34,858 nucleotides of DNA. Source: Salinicola salarius. Lineage in GTDB: Bacteria > Pseudomonadota > Gammaproteobacteria > Pseudomonadales > Halomonadaceae. The notes below the pieces were generated by a model that ran no database searches, was not told the origin of the DNA, and worked only from the letters and a program-made list of their open reading frames with translations. Positions 20,240-27,693 of this stretch are shown piece by piece. The DNA is taken from contig NZ_PZJT01000006.1 of assembly GCF_003206135.1 (NCBI RefSeq), positions 348,356-383,213 of the forward strand. The letters are read 5' to 3'. The position numbers were made by a program, and so were the translations under genes. The stretch's first letter is position 1. Each line of letters starts with the position of its first letter.

Positions 20240-20268
20240 CGGCGGCAGACCATCGGATACTGCCGCCG
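20240..20268. repeat. Intercistronic hairpin between nagZ and hpt
   Basis: CGGCGGCAG (20240-20248) and CTGCCGCCG (20260-20268) form a perfect 9-bp stem with an 11-base loop in the 75-base gap. No T-tail follows on the minus strand. It may stabilise mRNA or set the hpt level relative to nagZ. Confidence 0.6.
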
Positions 20269-20289
20269 AAGAACGAAAAACGGTGCACG

Positions 20290-21306
20290 TCATTCGGATT
20301 CGCTGAGCGCTTCCAGACGTACGTGGGTGCGCCGCCACCGGGAGATGGCGGCCAGCGATTCGAGGCTGGGACGCGCGCGTGCATAGCGAAGCTTGGCGAT
20401 ACGCTGGGCTTGCCGGCCTTCGCAGGCGGCGACGACTTCGCGCGCCGCATCGGGCGCGTTGCAGATCACGGCCATGTCGCAGCCGGCGCTCCAGGCAGCC
20501 TCGGCCCGCTCGCGGGGCGATCCGGCGGCGTGCGCCGCGGCCATGGTCAGGTCATCCGAAAAGATGGTGCCCTTGAAACCCAGCTCTTCTCGCAGCATGC
20601 CGAGCCAACTGGGCGAGAATCCGGCCGGCCGATCATCGAAGGCCGAATAGATGACATGCGCCGGCATGATGCCATCCAGCTTGCCGGCCAGCCGGGCGAA
20701 AGGAATCAGATCGTGCTCGCGCAGCTCCGCCAGCGAGCGAGGATCTTCCGCGACATCGAAGTGGGAATCCTGGCGCACTCCGCCATGGCCGGGAAAATGC
20801 TTGCCGATCGCCACCATTCCCGCCTCGTGGAGCCCCTCGATGAACGCGCCAGCCAAGGCTGTCACCACCTCGGGATCCGGCGAAAAACTCCGCGAACCGA
20901 TGGCCGGCGACTGGTCGTCGTCGAGATCCAGAACCGGGGCAAAGGTCACATCGAAGCCGCAGGCCGCCATCTCCATGCCCAGCAGCCAGCCAGTGTCCTG
21001 CGTCAGCGTCAGCGCCGCTTCGGGAGACTCGACGAATTGCCGCCCCAGCGTGGCCATGGACGGAATTTGTGTCACTCCTTCCTTCAATCGCTGCACCCGA
21101 CCACCTTCCTGATCGATGGCGACCAGGATATCGGGACGACATTCGCGGATCTGGCCGATCAGCCGTTGGGTAGTGGCAACGTCCGGTGTATTTCGAGCAA
21201 ACAACAGTACGCCGCCAACCTCTGCACGAGAGATCAACTTCCGCTCTTCATCACGTAGCCGAGTGCCTTCGACATCCAGCATGACCGGACCGAGAGGTTG
21301 AGTCAT
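20290..21306 (-). CDS. nagZ: Beta-N-acetylhexosaminidase, peptidoglycan recycling
   Basis: Cytoplasmic family 3 glycosidase that removes GlcNAc from anhydromuropeptides. It has 338 residues from the ATG at 21306 (AGGTG 7 bases upstream; a start 18 codons earlier lacks conservation). Visible: GPVMLDVEGTRL at the start, GGVLLFARN, VAIDQEGGRVQRL, the mobile-loop signature KHFPGHGGVRQDSH with the catalytic His, and TIFSDDLTMAAA with the nucleophile Asp. There is no signal peptide, as expected. Together with psrA and lexA it preserves the order nagZ-psrA-lexA known from Pseudomonas. It is probably co-transcribed with hpt. Confidence 0.96.
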   Translation of the reverse strand: MTQPLGPVMLDVEGTRLRDEERKLISRAEVGGVLLFARNTPDVATTQRLIGQIRECRPDILVAIDQEGGRVQRLKEGVTQIPSMATLGRQFVESPEAALTLTQDTGWLLGMEMAACGFDVTFAPVLDLDDDQSPAIGSRSFSPDPEVVTALAGAFIEGLHEAGMVAIGKHFPGHGGVRQDSHFDVAEDPRSLAELREHDLIPFARLAGKLDGIMPAHVIYSAFDDRPAGFSPSWLGMLREELGFKGTIFSDDLTMAAAHAAGSPRERAEAAWSAGCDMAVICNAPDAAREVVAACEGRQAQRIAKLRYARARPSLESLAAISRWRRTHVRLEALSESE

Positions 21307-21393
21307 AGCAAACACCTGAGACCATTGAGCGCCCGATTCTAGACGACACGGGGGATGCATGACAGAGGCAGCCCGCTACCGGGGCCCATTGGT

Positions 21394-22062
21394 CTACTCG
21401 GCGGCCGAGCCAAGTTTCTCCAACGACTCGGGTAGCGGCGCCTGCATGCCGGCGACCACCACGGGACGGAGATGCCGGATCAGCTCCCGTATCGACATGT
21501 GCTCCTGGTATTCGCTGTCGGCGATATCCCGCAAGGCATCCAGGCCGGACAAGGTAAAGACCACGGTGCCCAGCATGAAATGCAGACGCCAGAATCGCTC
21601 GGCGTCGGGAAGATCCGGCGTTGCCAGACGCAGGCACCCCACGAAGCGGCGAAACGTGTCGCCATAGTGTTCCTGGATATAGCGCCGCAGATGGCCCTGG
21701 GCCTGCGCATAAGCCAGGCCCAGCAGCTTCATGAATACCTTGAGGCTGTTGCGCTCGGCGGGGACTTCCAGAACCGTGGTGGCGAGCTGTTCCAGCAGGA
21801 CTTCCAGCGGCACCTGCTTGCCCTGATAGCGGGCTTCCAGGTCATCGAGCGCCGCATTCAAACGTTCCGAGAACGGATCGAGATAACGGGCAAACACCGC
21901 CTGAATGAGCGACTTCTTGGATCCAAAATGGTAATTCACCGCAGCCAGATTGACCTTGGCCCGCGTGGTGATGTTGCGCAGCGAGGTTTCAGCGAAACCC
22001 TTCTCGGCAAAAAGGACCTCCGCCGTATCGAGAATACGCGTGACGGTATCGGGTTGGGCCAT
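21394..22062 (-). CDS. psrA: TetR-family regulator, PsrA type
   Basis: 222 residues. The N-terminal helix-turn-helix is very similar to Pseudomonas PsrA: VTRILDTAEVLFAEKGFAETSLRNIT, then KVNLAAVNYHFGSKKSLIQAVF. The C-terminal ligand domain is all-helical. PsrA senses long-chain fatty acids and controls fatty-acid oxidation genes and its own gene, and in Pseudomonas it also activates rpoS. The position between nagZ and lexA supports orthology. The ATG at 22062 has GAGG 6 bases upstream. A symmetric site, ATGATT-CT-AATCAT, lies about 55 bases upstream. The ligand and the regulon here are inferred from the family. Confidence 0.85.
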   Translation of the reverse strand: MAQPDTVTRILDTAEVLFAEKGFAETSLRNITTRAKVNLAAVNYHFGSKKSLIQAVFARYLDPFSERLNAALDDLEARYQGKQVPLEVLLEQLATTVLEVPAERNSLKVFMKLLGLAYAQAQGHLRRYIQEHYGDTFRRFVGCLRLATPDLPDAERFWRLHFMLGTVVFTLSGLDALRDIADSEYQEHMSIRELIRHLRPVVVAGMQAPLPESLEKLGSAAE

Positions 22063-22115
22063 GTCATACCTCGCGCCAGAAAACGGCAACCAGAGAACAG
22101 CGACTTAGAACGATT

Positions 22116-22129
22116 ATGATTCTAATCAT
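22116..22129. promoter_or_regulatory. Possible psrA operator
   Basis: ATGATTCTAATCAT has perfect 6-bp arms around CT, in the AT-rich part of the psrA-lexA gap about 55 bases before the psrA start. It is not a good match to the published Pseudomonas PsrA box (AAAC-N-GTTT type), so assignment to PsrA is only positional. Confidence 0.4.
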
Positions 22130-22203
22130 TCCGCAACGGGCGGCACAATCCAGCATTTGATCGGGCCAGGGCCACGCGGCTGCCAACGCGAGACGCGAAG
22201 GAC

Positions 22204-22254
22204 TTCCCACGCCGGCAATGACTGGATACAATTCCAGGCTGTATACATGAACAC
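22204..22254 (+). promoter_or_regulatory. lexA promoter with two adjacent SOS boxes
   Basis: CTGGATACAATTCCAG at 22222-22237 is an exact CTG-N10-CAG site. One base later CTGTATACATGAACAC at 22239-22254 matches CTG-N10-CAG in five of six fixed positions. A promoter TTCCCA (22204-22209), 17-base spacer, TACAAT (22227-22232) is covered by the first box. Two boxes before lexA also occur in E. coli, but there the spacing is wider. The sites lie 46 bases ahead of the lexA start, so self-repression is strongly suggested. Confidence 0.75.
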
Positions 22255-22299
22255 GCCTGATCGACGACCATAACGATGGCACAGGCCCGGGAGAAACCA

Positions 22300-22953
22300 A
22301 TGGCGAGACCGCTCACCGCACGGCAGCAAAACGTCTATGACTTCATCGTCAAGACAATGAGCGAATTCGGCTACCCCCCGACGCGGGCCGAAATCGCTCG
22401 GGCCCTGGGCTTTCGCTCTCCCAACGCTGCCGAGGAACACCTGCGCGCGCTGGATCGAAAAGGCGTCATCCGCATGATCCCCGGGACTTCCCGCGGTATC
22501 CGGCTACCGGCCAATGGCAACGAAATCGAGCCCGCGGAGTCCCAGCCCCAGTCTTCCGGCTTGCCGATCATCGGCAGCGTCGCCGCCGGTAGCCCGATTC
22601 TCGCCACCGAGCATATCGATCGTTACTGCCCATTGCCGGCCGACTACTTTTCACCCAGTGCCGACTACCTTCTTCGCGTGCGCGGCCTCTCGATGAAGGA
22701 TGCCGGCATCTTCGACGGCGACCTGCTCGCCGTGCACCGCACCCAGCAGATACGCAACGGCCAGATCGTCGTCGCCCGGATAGACGACGAAGTCACCGTC
22801 AAGCGCTTCCAGCGCGAGGGCAGCCACGTCACGTTGAGCGCCGAGAATGCCGACTTCGCGCCGATCGTGGTCGATCTCGAACACCAGCATCTGGAGATCG
22901 AGGGGCTGGGGGTCGGCGTCATCCGCGGCGGCAACGGCTCCGGCCTGCATTGA
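22300..22953 (+). CDS. lexA: LexA repressor
   Basis: SOS master repressor; 217 residues. The winged helix contains [13 protein letters not shown] and [21 protein letters not shown]. The self-cleavage Ala-Gly bond is in SVAAGSPIL. The catalytic Ser is in GLSMKDAGI and the Lys in DEVTVKRF. All residues needed for RecA-triggered autocleavage are present. A linker of about 15 residues between the domains is rich in Glu/Gln/Pro and longer than in E. coli (202 residues). The ATG at 22300 has GGGAGA about 5 bases upstream; an ATG 8 codons earlier is less likely. dinB begins 20 bases after the stop. Confidence 0.97.
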   Translation: MARPLTARQQNVYDFIVKTMSEFGYPPTRAEIARALGFRSPNAAEEHLRALDRKGVIRMIPGTSRGIRLPANGNEIEPAESQPQSSGLPIIGSVAAGSPILATEHIDRYCPLPADYFSPSADYLLRVRGLSMKDAGIFDGDLLAVHRTQQIRNGQIVVARIDDEVTVKRFQREGSHVTLSAENADFAPIVVDLEHQHLEIEGLGVGVIRGGNGSGLH

Positions 22954-22972
22954 GGCGCCCGCCTCCGGTTCC

Positions 22973-24046
22973 ATGCGCAAGATTCTGCATGCCGACTGCG
23001 ACTGCTTCTATGCTGCCGTGGAAATGCGTGACAATCCTGCCCTGAAAGATATTCCCCTGGCGATCGGCGGTAGCGCCGATCGACGCGGCGTCGTCGCTAC
23101 CTGCAACTACCCGGCCAGAAAGTACGGCATACACTCCGCGATGCCCACGGCGCGAGCGGTGCGTCTCTGCCCGCAATTGACAGTGCTGTCGCCGGATTTC
23201 AACAAGTATCGCGAAGTCTCGCGACAGATTCAGGCCATCTTTCACGAGTTGACGCCGCTGGTCGAGCCGCTTTCGCTCGACGAGGCCTATCTCGACGTCA
23301 CGGCAGTCACCCAGTTCCAGGGCAGCGCTACCTGGATGGCCCGCTGGCTCAAGCAAGAGGCGCTCGCGCGAACGGGAATCGTCGTCTCGGTCGGCGCCGC
23401 ACCCAACAAGTTTCTAGCCAAGATCGCCAGCGACTGGGACAAGCCCGACGGCCTGTTCGTGATCCCGCCGGAGGAAACGGAATCATTCATCACCGACCTC
23501 CCCGTCAAGAAGCTTCACGGTGTCGGTCCGGCGACGGCTGCCAAGCTCGATGCCATGGGAATCGCCAGTTGCCACGACCTGCGAACCCAGCCACTGGACC
23601 GGCTACTGGATCAGTTCGGCAAGTTCGGCCGGAGACTTTACGAGCTCGCTCACGGTATCGACGAGCGGCCGGTCAACGTCTCCCGCGAACGCAAATCGGT
23701 CAGCGTCGAAACCACCTACGACCACGATCTTCCCGGTCTCGCCGATTGCCACCTGGCGCTGGAGCCTCTGATCGAGAAGCTCCACGACCGCCTGGCACGG
23801 CACGGCGACCCGGCCATTGCCAAGCAGTTCGTCAAGGTACGTTTCAATGACTTTGCCAGCACGACGCAGGAGACAGGCGCTCGCGGTATCGTCCACGCAC
23901 GGTTCCATGAACTGCTGAAGAGCGCCTGGCGTCGGGGAGAGCGGCCGGTTCGGTTGCTGGGCGTGGGGGTACGCCTGATGCCGGAACCGGACCAGCGCCA
24001 GCTCGGGCTGTTCGACGACACCGATCCCGGCTCGGTGTCGCCATGA
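22973..24046 (+). CDS. dinB: DNA polymerase IV
   Basis: Y-family translesion polymerase; 357 residues. The palm motifs are HADCDCFYAAVE (Asp8 metal ligand; Tyr13 at the steric-gate position where E. coli has Phe) and PLSLDEAYLDVT (catalytic Asp-Glu). The thumb HhH is in LPVKKLHGVGPATAAKL, followed by the little-finger domain. The extreme C-terminus has QRQLGLFDD, a sliding-clamp binding motif. The ATG at 22973 is 20 bases after the lexA stop, so lexA-dinB is a two-gene SOS operon; in Pseudomonas the gene after lexA is sulA instead. It converges on purU with only 17 bases between the stops. Confidence 0.96.
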   Translation: MRKILHADCDCFYAAVEMRDNPALKDIPLAIGGSADRRGVVATCNYPARKYGIHSAMPTARAVRLCPQLTVLSPDFNKYREVSRQIQAIFHELTPLVEPLSLDEAYLDVTAVTQFQGSATWMARWLKQEALARTGIVVSVGAAPNKFLAKIASDWDKPDGLFVIPPEETESFITDLPVKKLHGVGPATAAKLDAMGIASCHDLRTQPLDRLLDQFGKFGRRLYELAHGIDERPVNVSRERKSVSVETTYDHDLPGLADCHLALEPLIEKLHDRLARHGDPAIAKQFVKVRFNDFASTTQETGARGIVHARFHELLKSAWRRGERPVRLLGVGVRLMPEPDQRQLGLFDDTDPGSVSP

Positions 24047-24063
24047 GCCTCAAGCGATAGGCA

Positions 24064-24912
24064 TCACGAGAACACCACGGTCTTGTTGCCGTGGATGAGT
24101 ACTCGATCCTGCAGGTGCCAGCGCAATCCCCTAGAGAGCACCGATTTTTCCACGTCACGACCCAGACGCACCAGGTCCTGCGGCGTATGGCAGTGCGATA
24201 CGCGCTGGATGTCCTGTTCGATGATCGGCCCTGCATCGAGTTCTTCGGTGACATAGTGGCAGGTCGCGCCGATCAGCTTGACGCCACGTTCGAACGCCTG
24301 ATGGTAGGGTTTGGCGCCGGCGAAAGACGGCAGAAAGCTGTGATGGATATTGATCACGCGGCCGGCATAGCGCTGGCAGATATCCGGCGGCAGGATCTGC
24401 ATGTAGCGGGCAAGGACCACACTGTCGGCTTCGGCCTCCTCGATCAGGCGTTCGGTACGGGCGAAGGCGGGAGCCTTGTCCCGAGGGTCGACCGGCACAT
24501 GATGGAACGGGATGCCGTGCCACGCCACCAAAGGCCGCAGGTCCTCGTGATTGGAGATCACGCAAGGAATATCACAGTCGAGCTCCCCGGCCGACCAGCG
24601 GTAGAGCAGATCGACCAGACAGTGGGATTCCCGCGACACCATGATCACCACCCGCGGGCGATGGGCGGAATCGCTCAGCCGCCAGTCCATCTCGAACTCA
24701 CCGGCAATGGGCGCGAATGAAGCCCGGAAAGCGTCGGCGCTCAAGGCGTTGGACTGGATATCGTAACGCATGAAAAAGCGCCCCGTATCCAGATCGGAGT
24801 GCTGATTGGCTTCGATGATCGAGCCGTTCTGGGCAGCGATGAAACCCGATACACGCGAAACGATACCCACGCGATCGGGGCAGGAAACGATCAAACGGTA
24901 ATTGTGCGGCAT
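24064..24912 (-). CDS. purU: Formyltetrahydrofolate deformylase
   Basis: Releases formate from 10-formyl-THF, balancing one-carbon pools and supplying formate for purine synthesis. It has 282 residues (E. coli 280): an ACT domain at residues 5-80 (YRLIVSCPDRVGIVSRVSGF), then a formyltransferase fold with INIHHSFLPSF, GVKLIGATCHYV and ELDAGPIIEQDI. The ATG at 24912 matches the family start. The frame stays open for 86 more codons upstream, through the 18-bp repeat array, but that part is low-complexity and overlaps the divergent promoter, so I do not include it. The ribosome site is weak (GAGAG). The repeat array occupies the leader. Confidence 0.95.
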   Translation of the reverse strand: MPHNYRLIVSCPDRVGIVSRVSGFIAAQNGSIIEANQHSDLDTGRFFMRYDIQSNALSADAFRASFAPIAGEFEMDWRLSDSAHRPRVVIMVSRESHCLVDLLYRWSAGELDCDIPCVISNHEDLRPLVAWHGIPFHHVPVDPRDKAPAFARTERLIEEAEADSVVLARYMQILPPDICQRYAGRVINIHHSFLPSFAGAKPYHQAFERGVKLIGATCHYVTEELDAGPIIEQDIQRVSHCHTPQDLVRLGRDVEKSVLSRGLRWHLQDRVLIHGNKTVVFS

Positions 24913-24939
24913 GGCTCTCGGAAATACTCTTTGCAAATA

Positions 24940-25029
24940 CGCTTTGAATCGAAAATATGCGTTGGCTCGAAAACAAGCCTTGATTCGAAAATACGCGTTG
25001 ACTCGAAAACACGCCCTGGTTCGGAAACA
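24940..25029. repeat. Array of five 18-bp tandem repeats upstream of purU
   Basis: Units begin at 24940, 24958, 24976, 24994 and 25012, with decayed half copies on both sides. Consensus on the plus strand: nGCnTTGnnTCGAAAAnA. The TTG, TCGAAAA and final A positions are nearly constant, and the variable positions differ between units in an alternating way (units ending ATA or ACA). It lies 28-117 bases before the purU start and about 100 bases before the divergent RNase J promoter. It has no spacers of a CRISPR type. It could be a set of protein-binding sites, a repeated leader RNA element, or a slippage product. Confidence 0.9.
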
Positions 25030-25125
25030 CCCTGAAACCCCGTTCAGCGCCCCGACATGGCCTGCCACGTCAATGAGAGCGGCATTGTACCCCAATGCCG
25101 AGCGCCAGCCAGCGCCGCGATGGGT

Positions 25126-25155
25126 TTGAGCGGGTCGAGACGCATGACTTATAGT
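25126..25155 (+). promoter_or_regulatory. Candidate promoter of the RNase J gene
   Basis: TTGAGC (25126-25131) and TATAGT (25150-25155) have an 18-base spacer and lie 30 bases before the chosen start codon. Both hexamers are good matches. Confidence 0.55.
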
Positions 25156-25185
25156 GAAGCCAGATTTCACCCTTTAAGGATGACG

Positions 25186-26874
25186 ATGTTCCGTCCGCGC
25201 GCACAGATCCGCCCCCGCACTTACCCACCGCTGCTGTTCCATCCCTTGGGTGGCTGCGGTGAGATCGGCATGAATCTGTCGCTCTATGGTTACGAAAACG
25301 ACTGGATAGCCGTCGACTGCGGCATGATGATTCGTCAGGATCTGCCGGATCAACCCCTCCAGATTCCCGATGTCGAGCATCTGGCAGCCCACGCGATGGT
25401 GCCTTCTGCCGTCTACATCACCCACGGCCATGAGGATCACCTTGGCGCCCTTGCCTGGATCTGGCCACGCTGGAACTGCCCCGTCTACGCCACCCCGCTG
25501 GCCATCGAGCTGCTGCGAGCCAAGTTCATCGAACAGGGGTTGAAGACCGACGCGCTCAAGCCCGTCCAGCCCGGTGCCAGCGTGACGACCGGCCCTTTCG
25601 AAGTCACCTTTTTACCGGTGACGCATTCGATACCGGAAAGCTGCGCCCTTTCGATCATCACGCCTCGCCATCGCATTCTGCATACCGGCGACTGGAAACG
25701 GGACGAGCACCCGCTCATCGGCCCACCGTTATCCGCGGCCCAATTCCAGGCACTGGCCCCGGTGGATCTCGTGGTGGCGGATTCCACCAACGCCGATGTG
25801 GAAGGCCACTCGCGCAGTGAAGCGGAAGCCGCCAGTGCGCTGGAGGCAGTGATCCGGAACTGCCGGGGTCGTGTCGTCGTCAGCTGCTTCGCCAGCAATA
25901 TCGCGCGGATCAAGGCGCTGGGCGATATTGCAGAACGCAGCGGACGCCGAGTCGCACTGCTGGGCCGTTCGATGGAGCGCATGGTGTCTATTGCCCTGCA
26001 ACTCGGATACCTGGATGACTTCCCGCCCCGAGTGCCGGCTCACGATCTCGGCTATCTCCACCCAGAGGAAGTCCTGATCATCGCCACCGGCAGCCAGGGG
26101 GAACCCCGTTCGGCATTGTCACGCATGGCTCAGGGGAGACACTCTGCCCTGGACCTGCAACCGGACGACGACGTCATATTCTCGGCCCGGGCCATCCCCG
26201 GCAACGAGCGCCCCATCGAACGGCTCAAGGCCGGCTTCAAGCGGCTCGGCGTCAACGTACATGACGAACATACCGACCCCGCCCTTCATGCCTCTGGGCA
26301 TCCGGCGCGAGAAGAGTTGCGTCAGCTCTACCGCTGGATACAGCCAAAACTGCTGCTGCCGGTACATGGGGAAGCCTCGCACCAGGAAGCCCATCGCGAA
26401 CTGGCGTCCGAGCTCGGCATCGATGCCCCCCAATTGGTCAAGAACGGCGCCGTTCTTGCCCTGGAAGCGGAAGCGTTGGTACCCAGAGCTCAGCACCACC
26501 TACGACCGCAACTGATTGCCTCGCGCGCCCGTCCCGGTGAGCGCACGCATCCGGTTTCCGCTCGTCAGCATGCGCATTCGCTGTCGATTGCGCTGAATGT
26601 ACTGCCGACCGCAACGGGCTGGACCCGAATCGGCCGGCTGCTGTGGGATAGCGAGATATCACTGCCTCTGGACGAGGATGCTCTGGCAGACTGGCTGGAT
26701 GAACGAATAGACGCGATCAGAGCGGATACGCTGCTGCAACTTCGACAGCAACTCTTCGGCCCGCTGCGCGACTGGCTACACGAGCGTCTTCCCGCCTTGC
26801 CGGAAATTCATCTTCAACTGATGCCGGCCGACCCCCAGCCGGAGCATGAAGTTCGCACGGCCTCCTCACGCTAA
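25186..26874 (+). CDS. RNase J-like metallo-beta-lactamase ribonuclease
   Basis: 562 residues of the RNase J / beta-CASP family: 5'-3' exonuclease and/or endonuclease acting on RNA. The start FHPLGGCGEIGMNLSLYGY and the zinc motif THGHEDHLGA (His80, His82, Asp84, His85) are typical. The metal-site Asp is in HTGDWKRDEH, and the beta-CASP motifs are seen in VVADSTNADVEGHSRSE, IATGSQGEPRSALSRMA, ARAIPGNE, HASGHPAREEL and LLPVHGEA. The C-terminal part is less conserved. The ATG at 25186 has AAGGA 5 bases upstream, which fits better than the ATG two codons before. RNase J is absent from E. coli and patchy in Gammaproteobacteria. It ends before the bidirectional terminator at 27043. Confidence 0.9.
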   Translation: MFRPRAQIRPRTYPPLLFHPLGGCGEIGMNLSLYGYENDWIAVDCGMMIRQDLPDQPLQIPDVEHLAAHAMVPSAVYITHGHEDHLGALAWIWPRWNCPVYATPLAIELLRAKFIEQGLKTDALKPVQPGASVTTGPFEVTFLPVTHSIPESCALSIITPRHRILHTGDWKRDEHPLIGPPLSAAQFQALAPVDLVVADSTNADVEGHSRSEAEAASALEAVIRNCRGRVVVSCFASNIARIKALGDIAERSGRRVALLGRSMERMVSIALQLGYLDDFPPRVPAHDLGYLHPEEVLIIATGSQGEPRSALSRMAQGRHSALDLQPDDDVIFSARAIPGNERPIERLKAGFKRLGVNVHDEHTDPALHASGHPAREELRQLYRWIQPKLLLPVHGEASHQEAHRELASELGIDAPQLVKNGAVLALEAEALVPRAQHHLRPQLIASRARPGERTHPVSARQHAHSLSIALNVLPTATGWTRIGRLLWDSEISLPLDEDALADWLDERIDAIRADTLLQLRQQLFGPLRDWLHERLPALPEIHLQLMPADPQPEHEVRTASSR

Positions 26875-27042
26875 CGCGGTAGACGCCATAATCATGAAAA
26901 CGGACATGAGCCGAACTCTACATATCCGTGCGACATCTCCGCGAGAACACGAGCGCGTTTCGAAATAGCGAGATCAGACGCCTCGGAAAACGAAAACAAT
27001 CTGGTTGATGCCATGCAGATGTGCATCAGGTGGGCCTCAATA

Positions 27043-27074
27043 AAAACGCGTCTGCTTTATAGCAGACGCGTTTT
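27043..27074. terminator. Bidirectional rho-independent terminator
   Basis: Perfect 13-bp arms, AAAACGCGTCTGC and GCAGACGCGTTTT, enclose the loop TTTATA. T-rich tails occur in both directions (TTTTCTAT on plus, TTTTTATT on minus). It serves the convergent RNase J and H-NS-like genes. Confidence 0.9.
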
Positions 27075-27138
27075 CTATAAGGCGAATACATGGCGGCTCG
27101 ATGCGTTCACTTAGCCGGCAGCCATGTCGCGTGTGTCC

Positions 27139-27218
27139 ATCCAGGCAATATACCAATCCAAGCAATATACCAATCCAGGCGTTACACCATTCAGGCGTTA
27201 CACCATTCAGGCAAATCC
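27139..27218. repeat. 16-17-bp tandem repeats downstream of the H-NS-like gene
   Basis: Two 17-bp units of the type ATCCAGGCAATATACCA (27139-27172; the second has AAGC for AGGC) are followed by two 16-bp units of the type ATCCAGGCGTTACACC / ATTCAGGCGTTACACC (27173-27204) and a partial unit to 27218. The conserved core is TCCAGGC or TTCAGGC, then an AT-rich half ending in ACC. It is non-coding and not a CRISPR array. Confidence 0.88.
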
Positions 27219-27242
27219 ATGCGACGTGACATTACGCGCGGA

Positions 27243-27533
27243 TCAGCCCTTGCTGGCATTCTTGGGCGGGCGGCCCCGACGCTTGCGCGGCTGCTCGCCG
27301 ACCAGATCATCCATCGATAATCCGGCATTGTTCATCGCCTCGCGAATCTCGGCCAGTTTCTGCTGCTTGTCGGCTTCTTCTTTCAGGCGGTCCTGATCTT
27401 CCTGCTGCTTCTGCTCGATCACTTCCCCGATGACTTCGGAAAGCTTGTGCAATTGCTCCATGCTCAGCTGACGCGCTGCAGCTCGAGCAACATTCTTATT
27501 ACGAGCAATGCGTTCCAGTGATTCGGTGGACAT
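27243..27533 (-). CDS. Short H-NS-like protein ending in an AT-hook
   Basis: 96 residues from the ATG at about 27533 (GGAG about 5 bases upstream). The first 70 match the pattern of the H-NS oligomerisation domain: ARAAARQLSMEQLHKLSEVI, then a charged coiled coil QKQQEDQDRLKEEADKQQ, then KLAEIREAMNNAGLSMDDL. In canonical H-NS a folded DNA-binding domain with a QGRTP-type motif follows. Here there is only PRKRRGRPPKNASKG, an AT-hook-like RGRP core, and then the stop. It is presumably a nucleoid-associated protein or a modifier of full-length H-NS. I see no frameshift: the downstream frame shows no lost H-NS domain. Its own promoter and terminators isolate it from moaA and the RNase J gene. Confidence 0.8.
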   Translation of the reverse strand: MSTESLERIARNKNVARAAARQLSMEQLHKLSEVIGEVIEQKQQEDQDRLKEEADKQQKLAEIREAMNNAGLSMDDLVGEQPRKRRGRPPKNASKG

Positions 27534-27586
27534 CGTCCTCTCCTTGCTAGATTCCGACACGGCATTACACCGGCTGTTTTGATGAA

Positions 27587-27614
27587 AGTATATTCTTGCT
27601 GCCCTTTTTGGCAA
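27587..27614 (-). promoter_or_regulatory. Candidate promoter of the H-NS-like gene
   Basis: On the minus strand TTGCCA and TATACT have a 16-base spacer, about 55 bases before the start codon, in AT-rich DNA just after the moaA terminator. Confidence 0.45.
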
Positions 27615-27627
27615 GAAATTAAATCAA

Positions 27628-27656
27628 AAAAGGCACGCGTAATTCGCGTGCCTTTT
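27628..27656 (-). terminator. Rho-independent terminator after moaA
   Basis: The 12-bp stem AAAAGGCACGCG / CGCGTGCCTTTT has a 5-base loop and lies about 40 bases past the moaA stop. The minus-strand tail is TTTTTTGA. It ends the moa operon. Confidence 0.88.
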
Positions 27657-27693
27657 GTCGAACAAATGTCTTGGGCATCCGGAAAAAAGCGCA

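Larger units (their letters stand above)
26875..27242. other. Intergenic region between the RNase J gene and the H-NS-like gene
   Basis: 368 bases, AT-richer than the surroundings. It holds the bidirectional terminator (27043-27074) and the second tandem-repeat array (27139-27218). A small inverted repeat (TGATGC / GCATCA at 27006-27028) lies before the terminator. I saw no gene here. Confidence 0.6.

Noticed and set aside
24940..25029. CRISPR array
   Set aside because: Units are directly abutting 18-mers with no unique spacers, and no cas genes are present.
24913..25170. In-frame upstream extension of purU through the repeat array (GTG at 25170)
   Set aside because: The protein family begins at MPHNYRLIVS. 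The extension is a repeated Cys/Arg/Ala hexapeptide and overlaps the divergent promoter.
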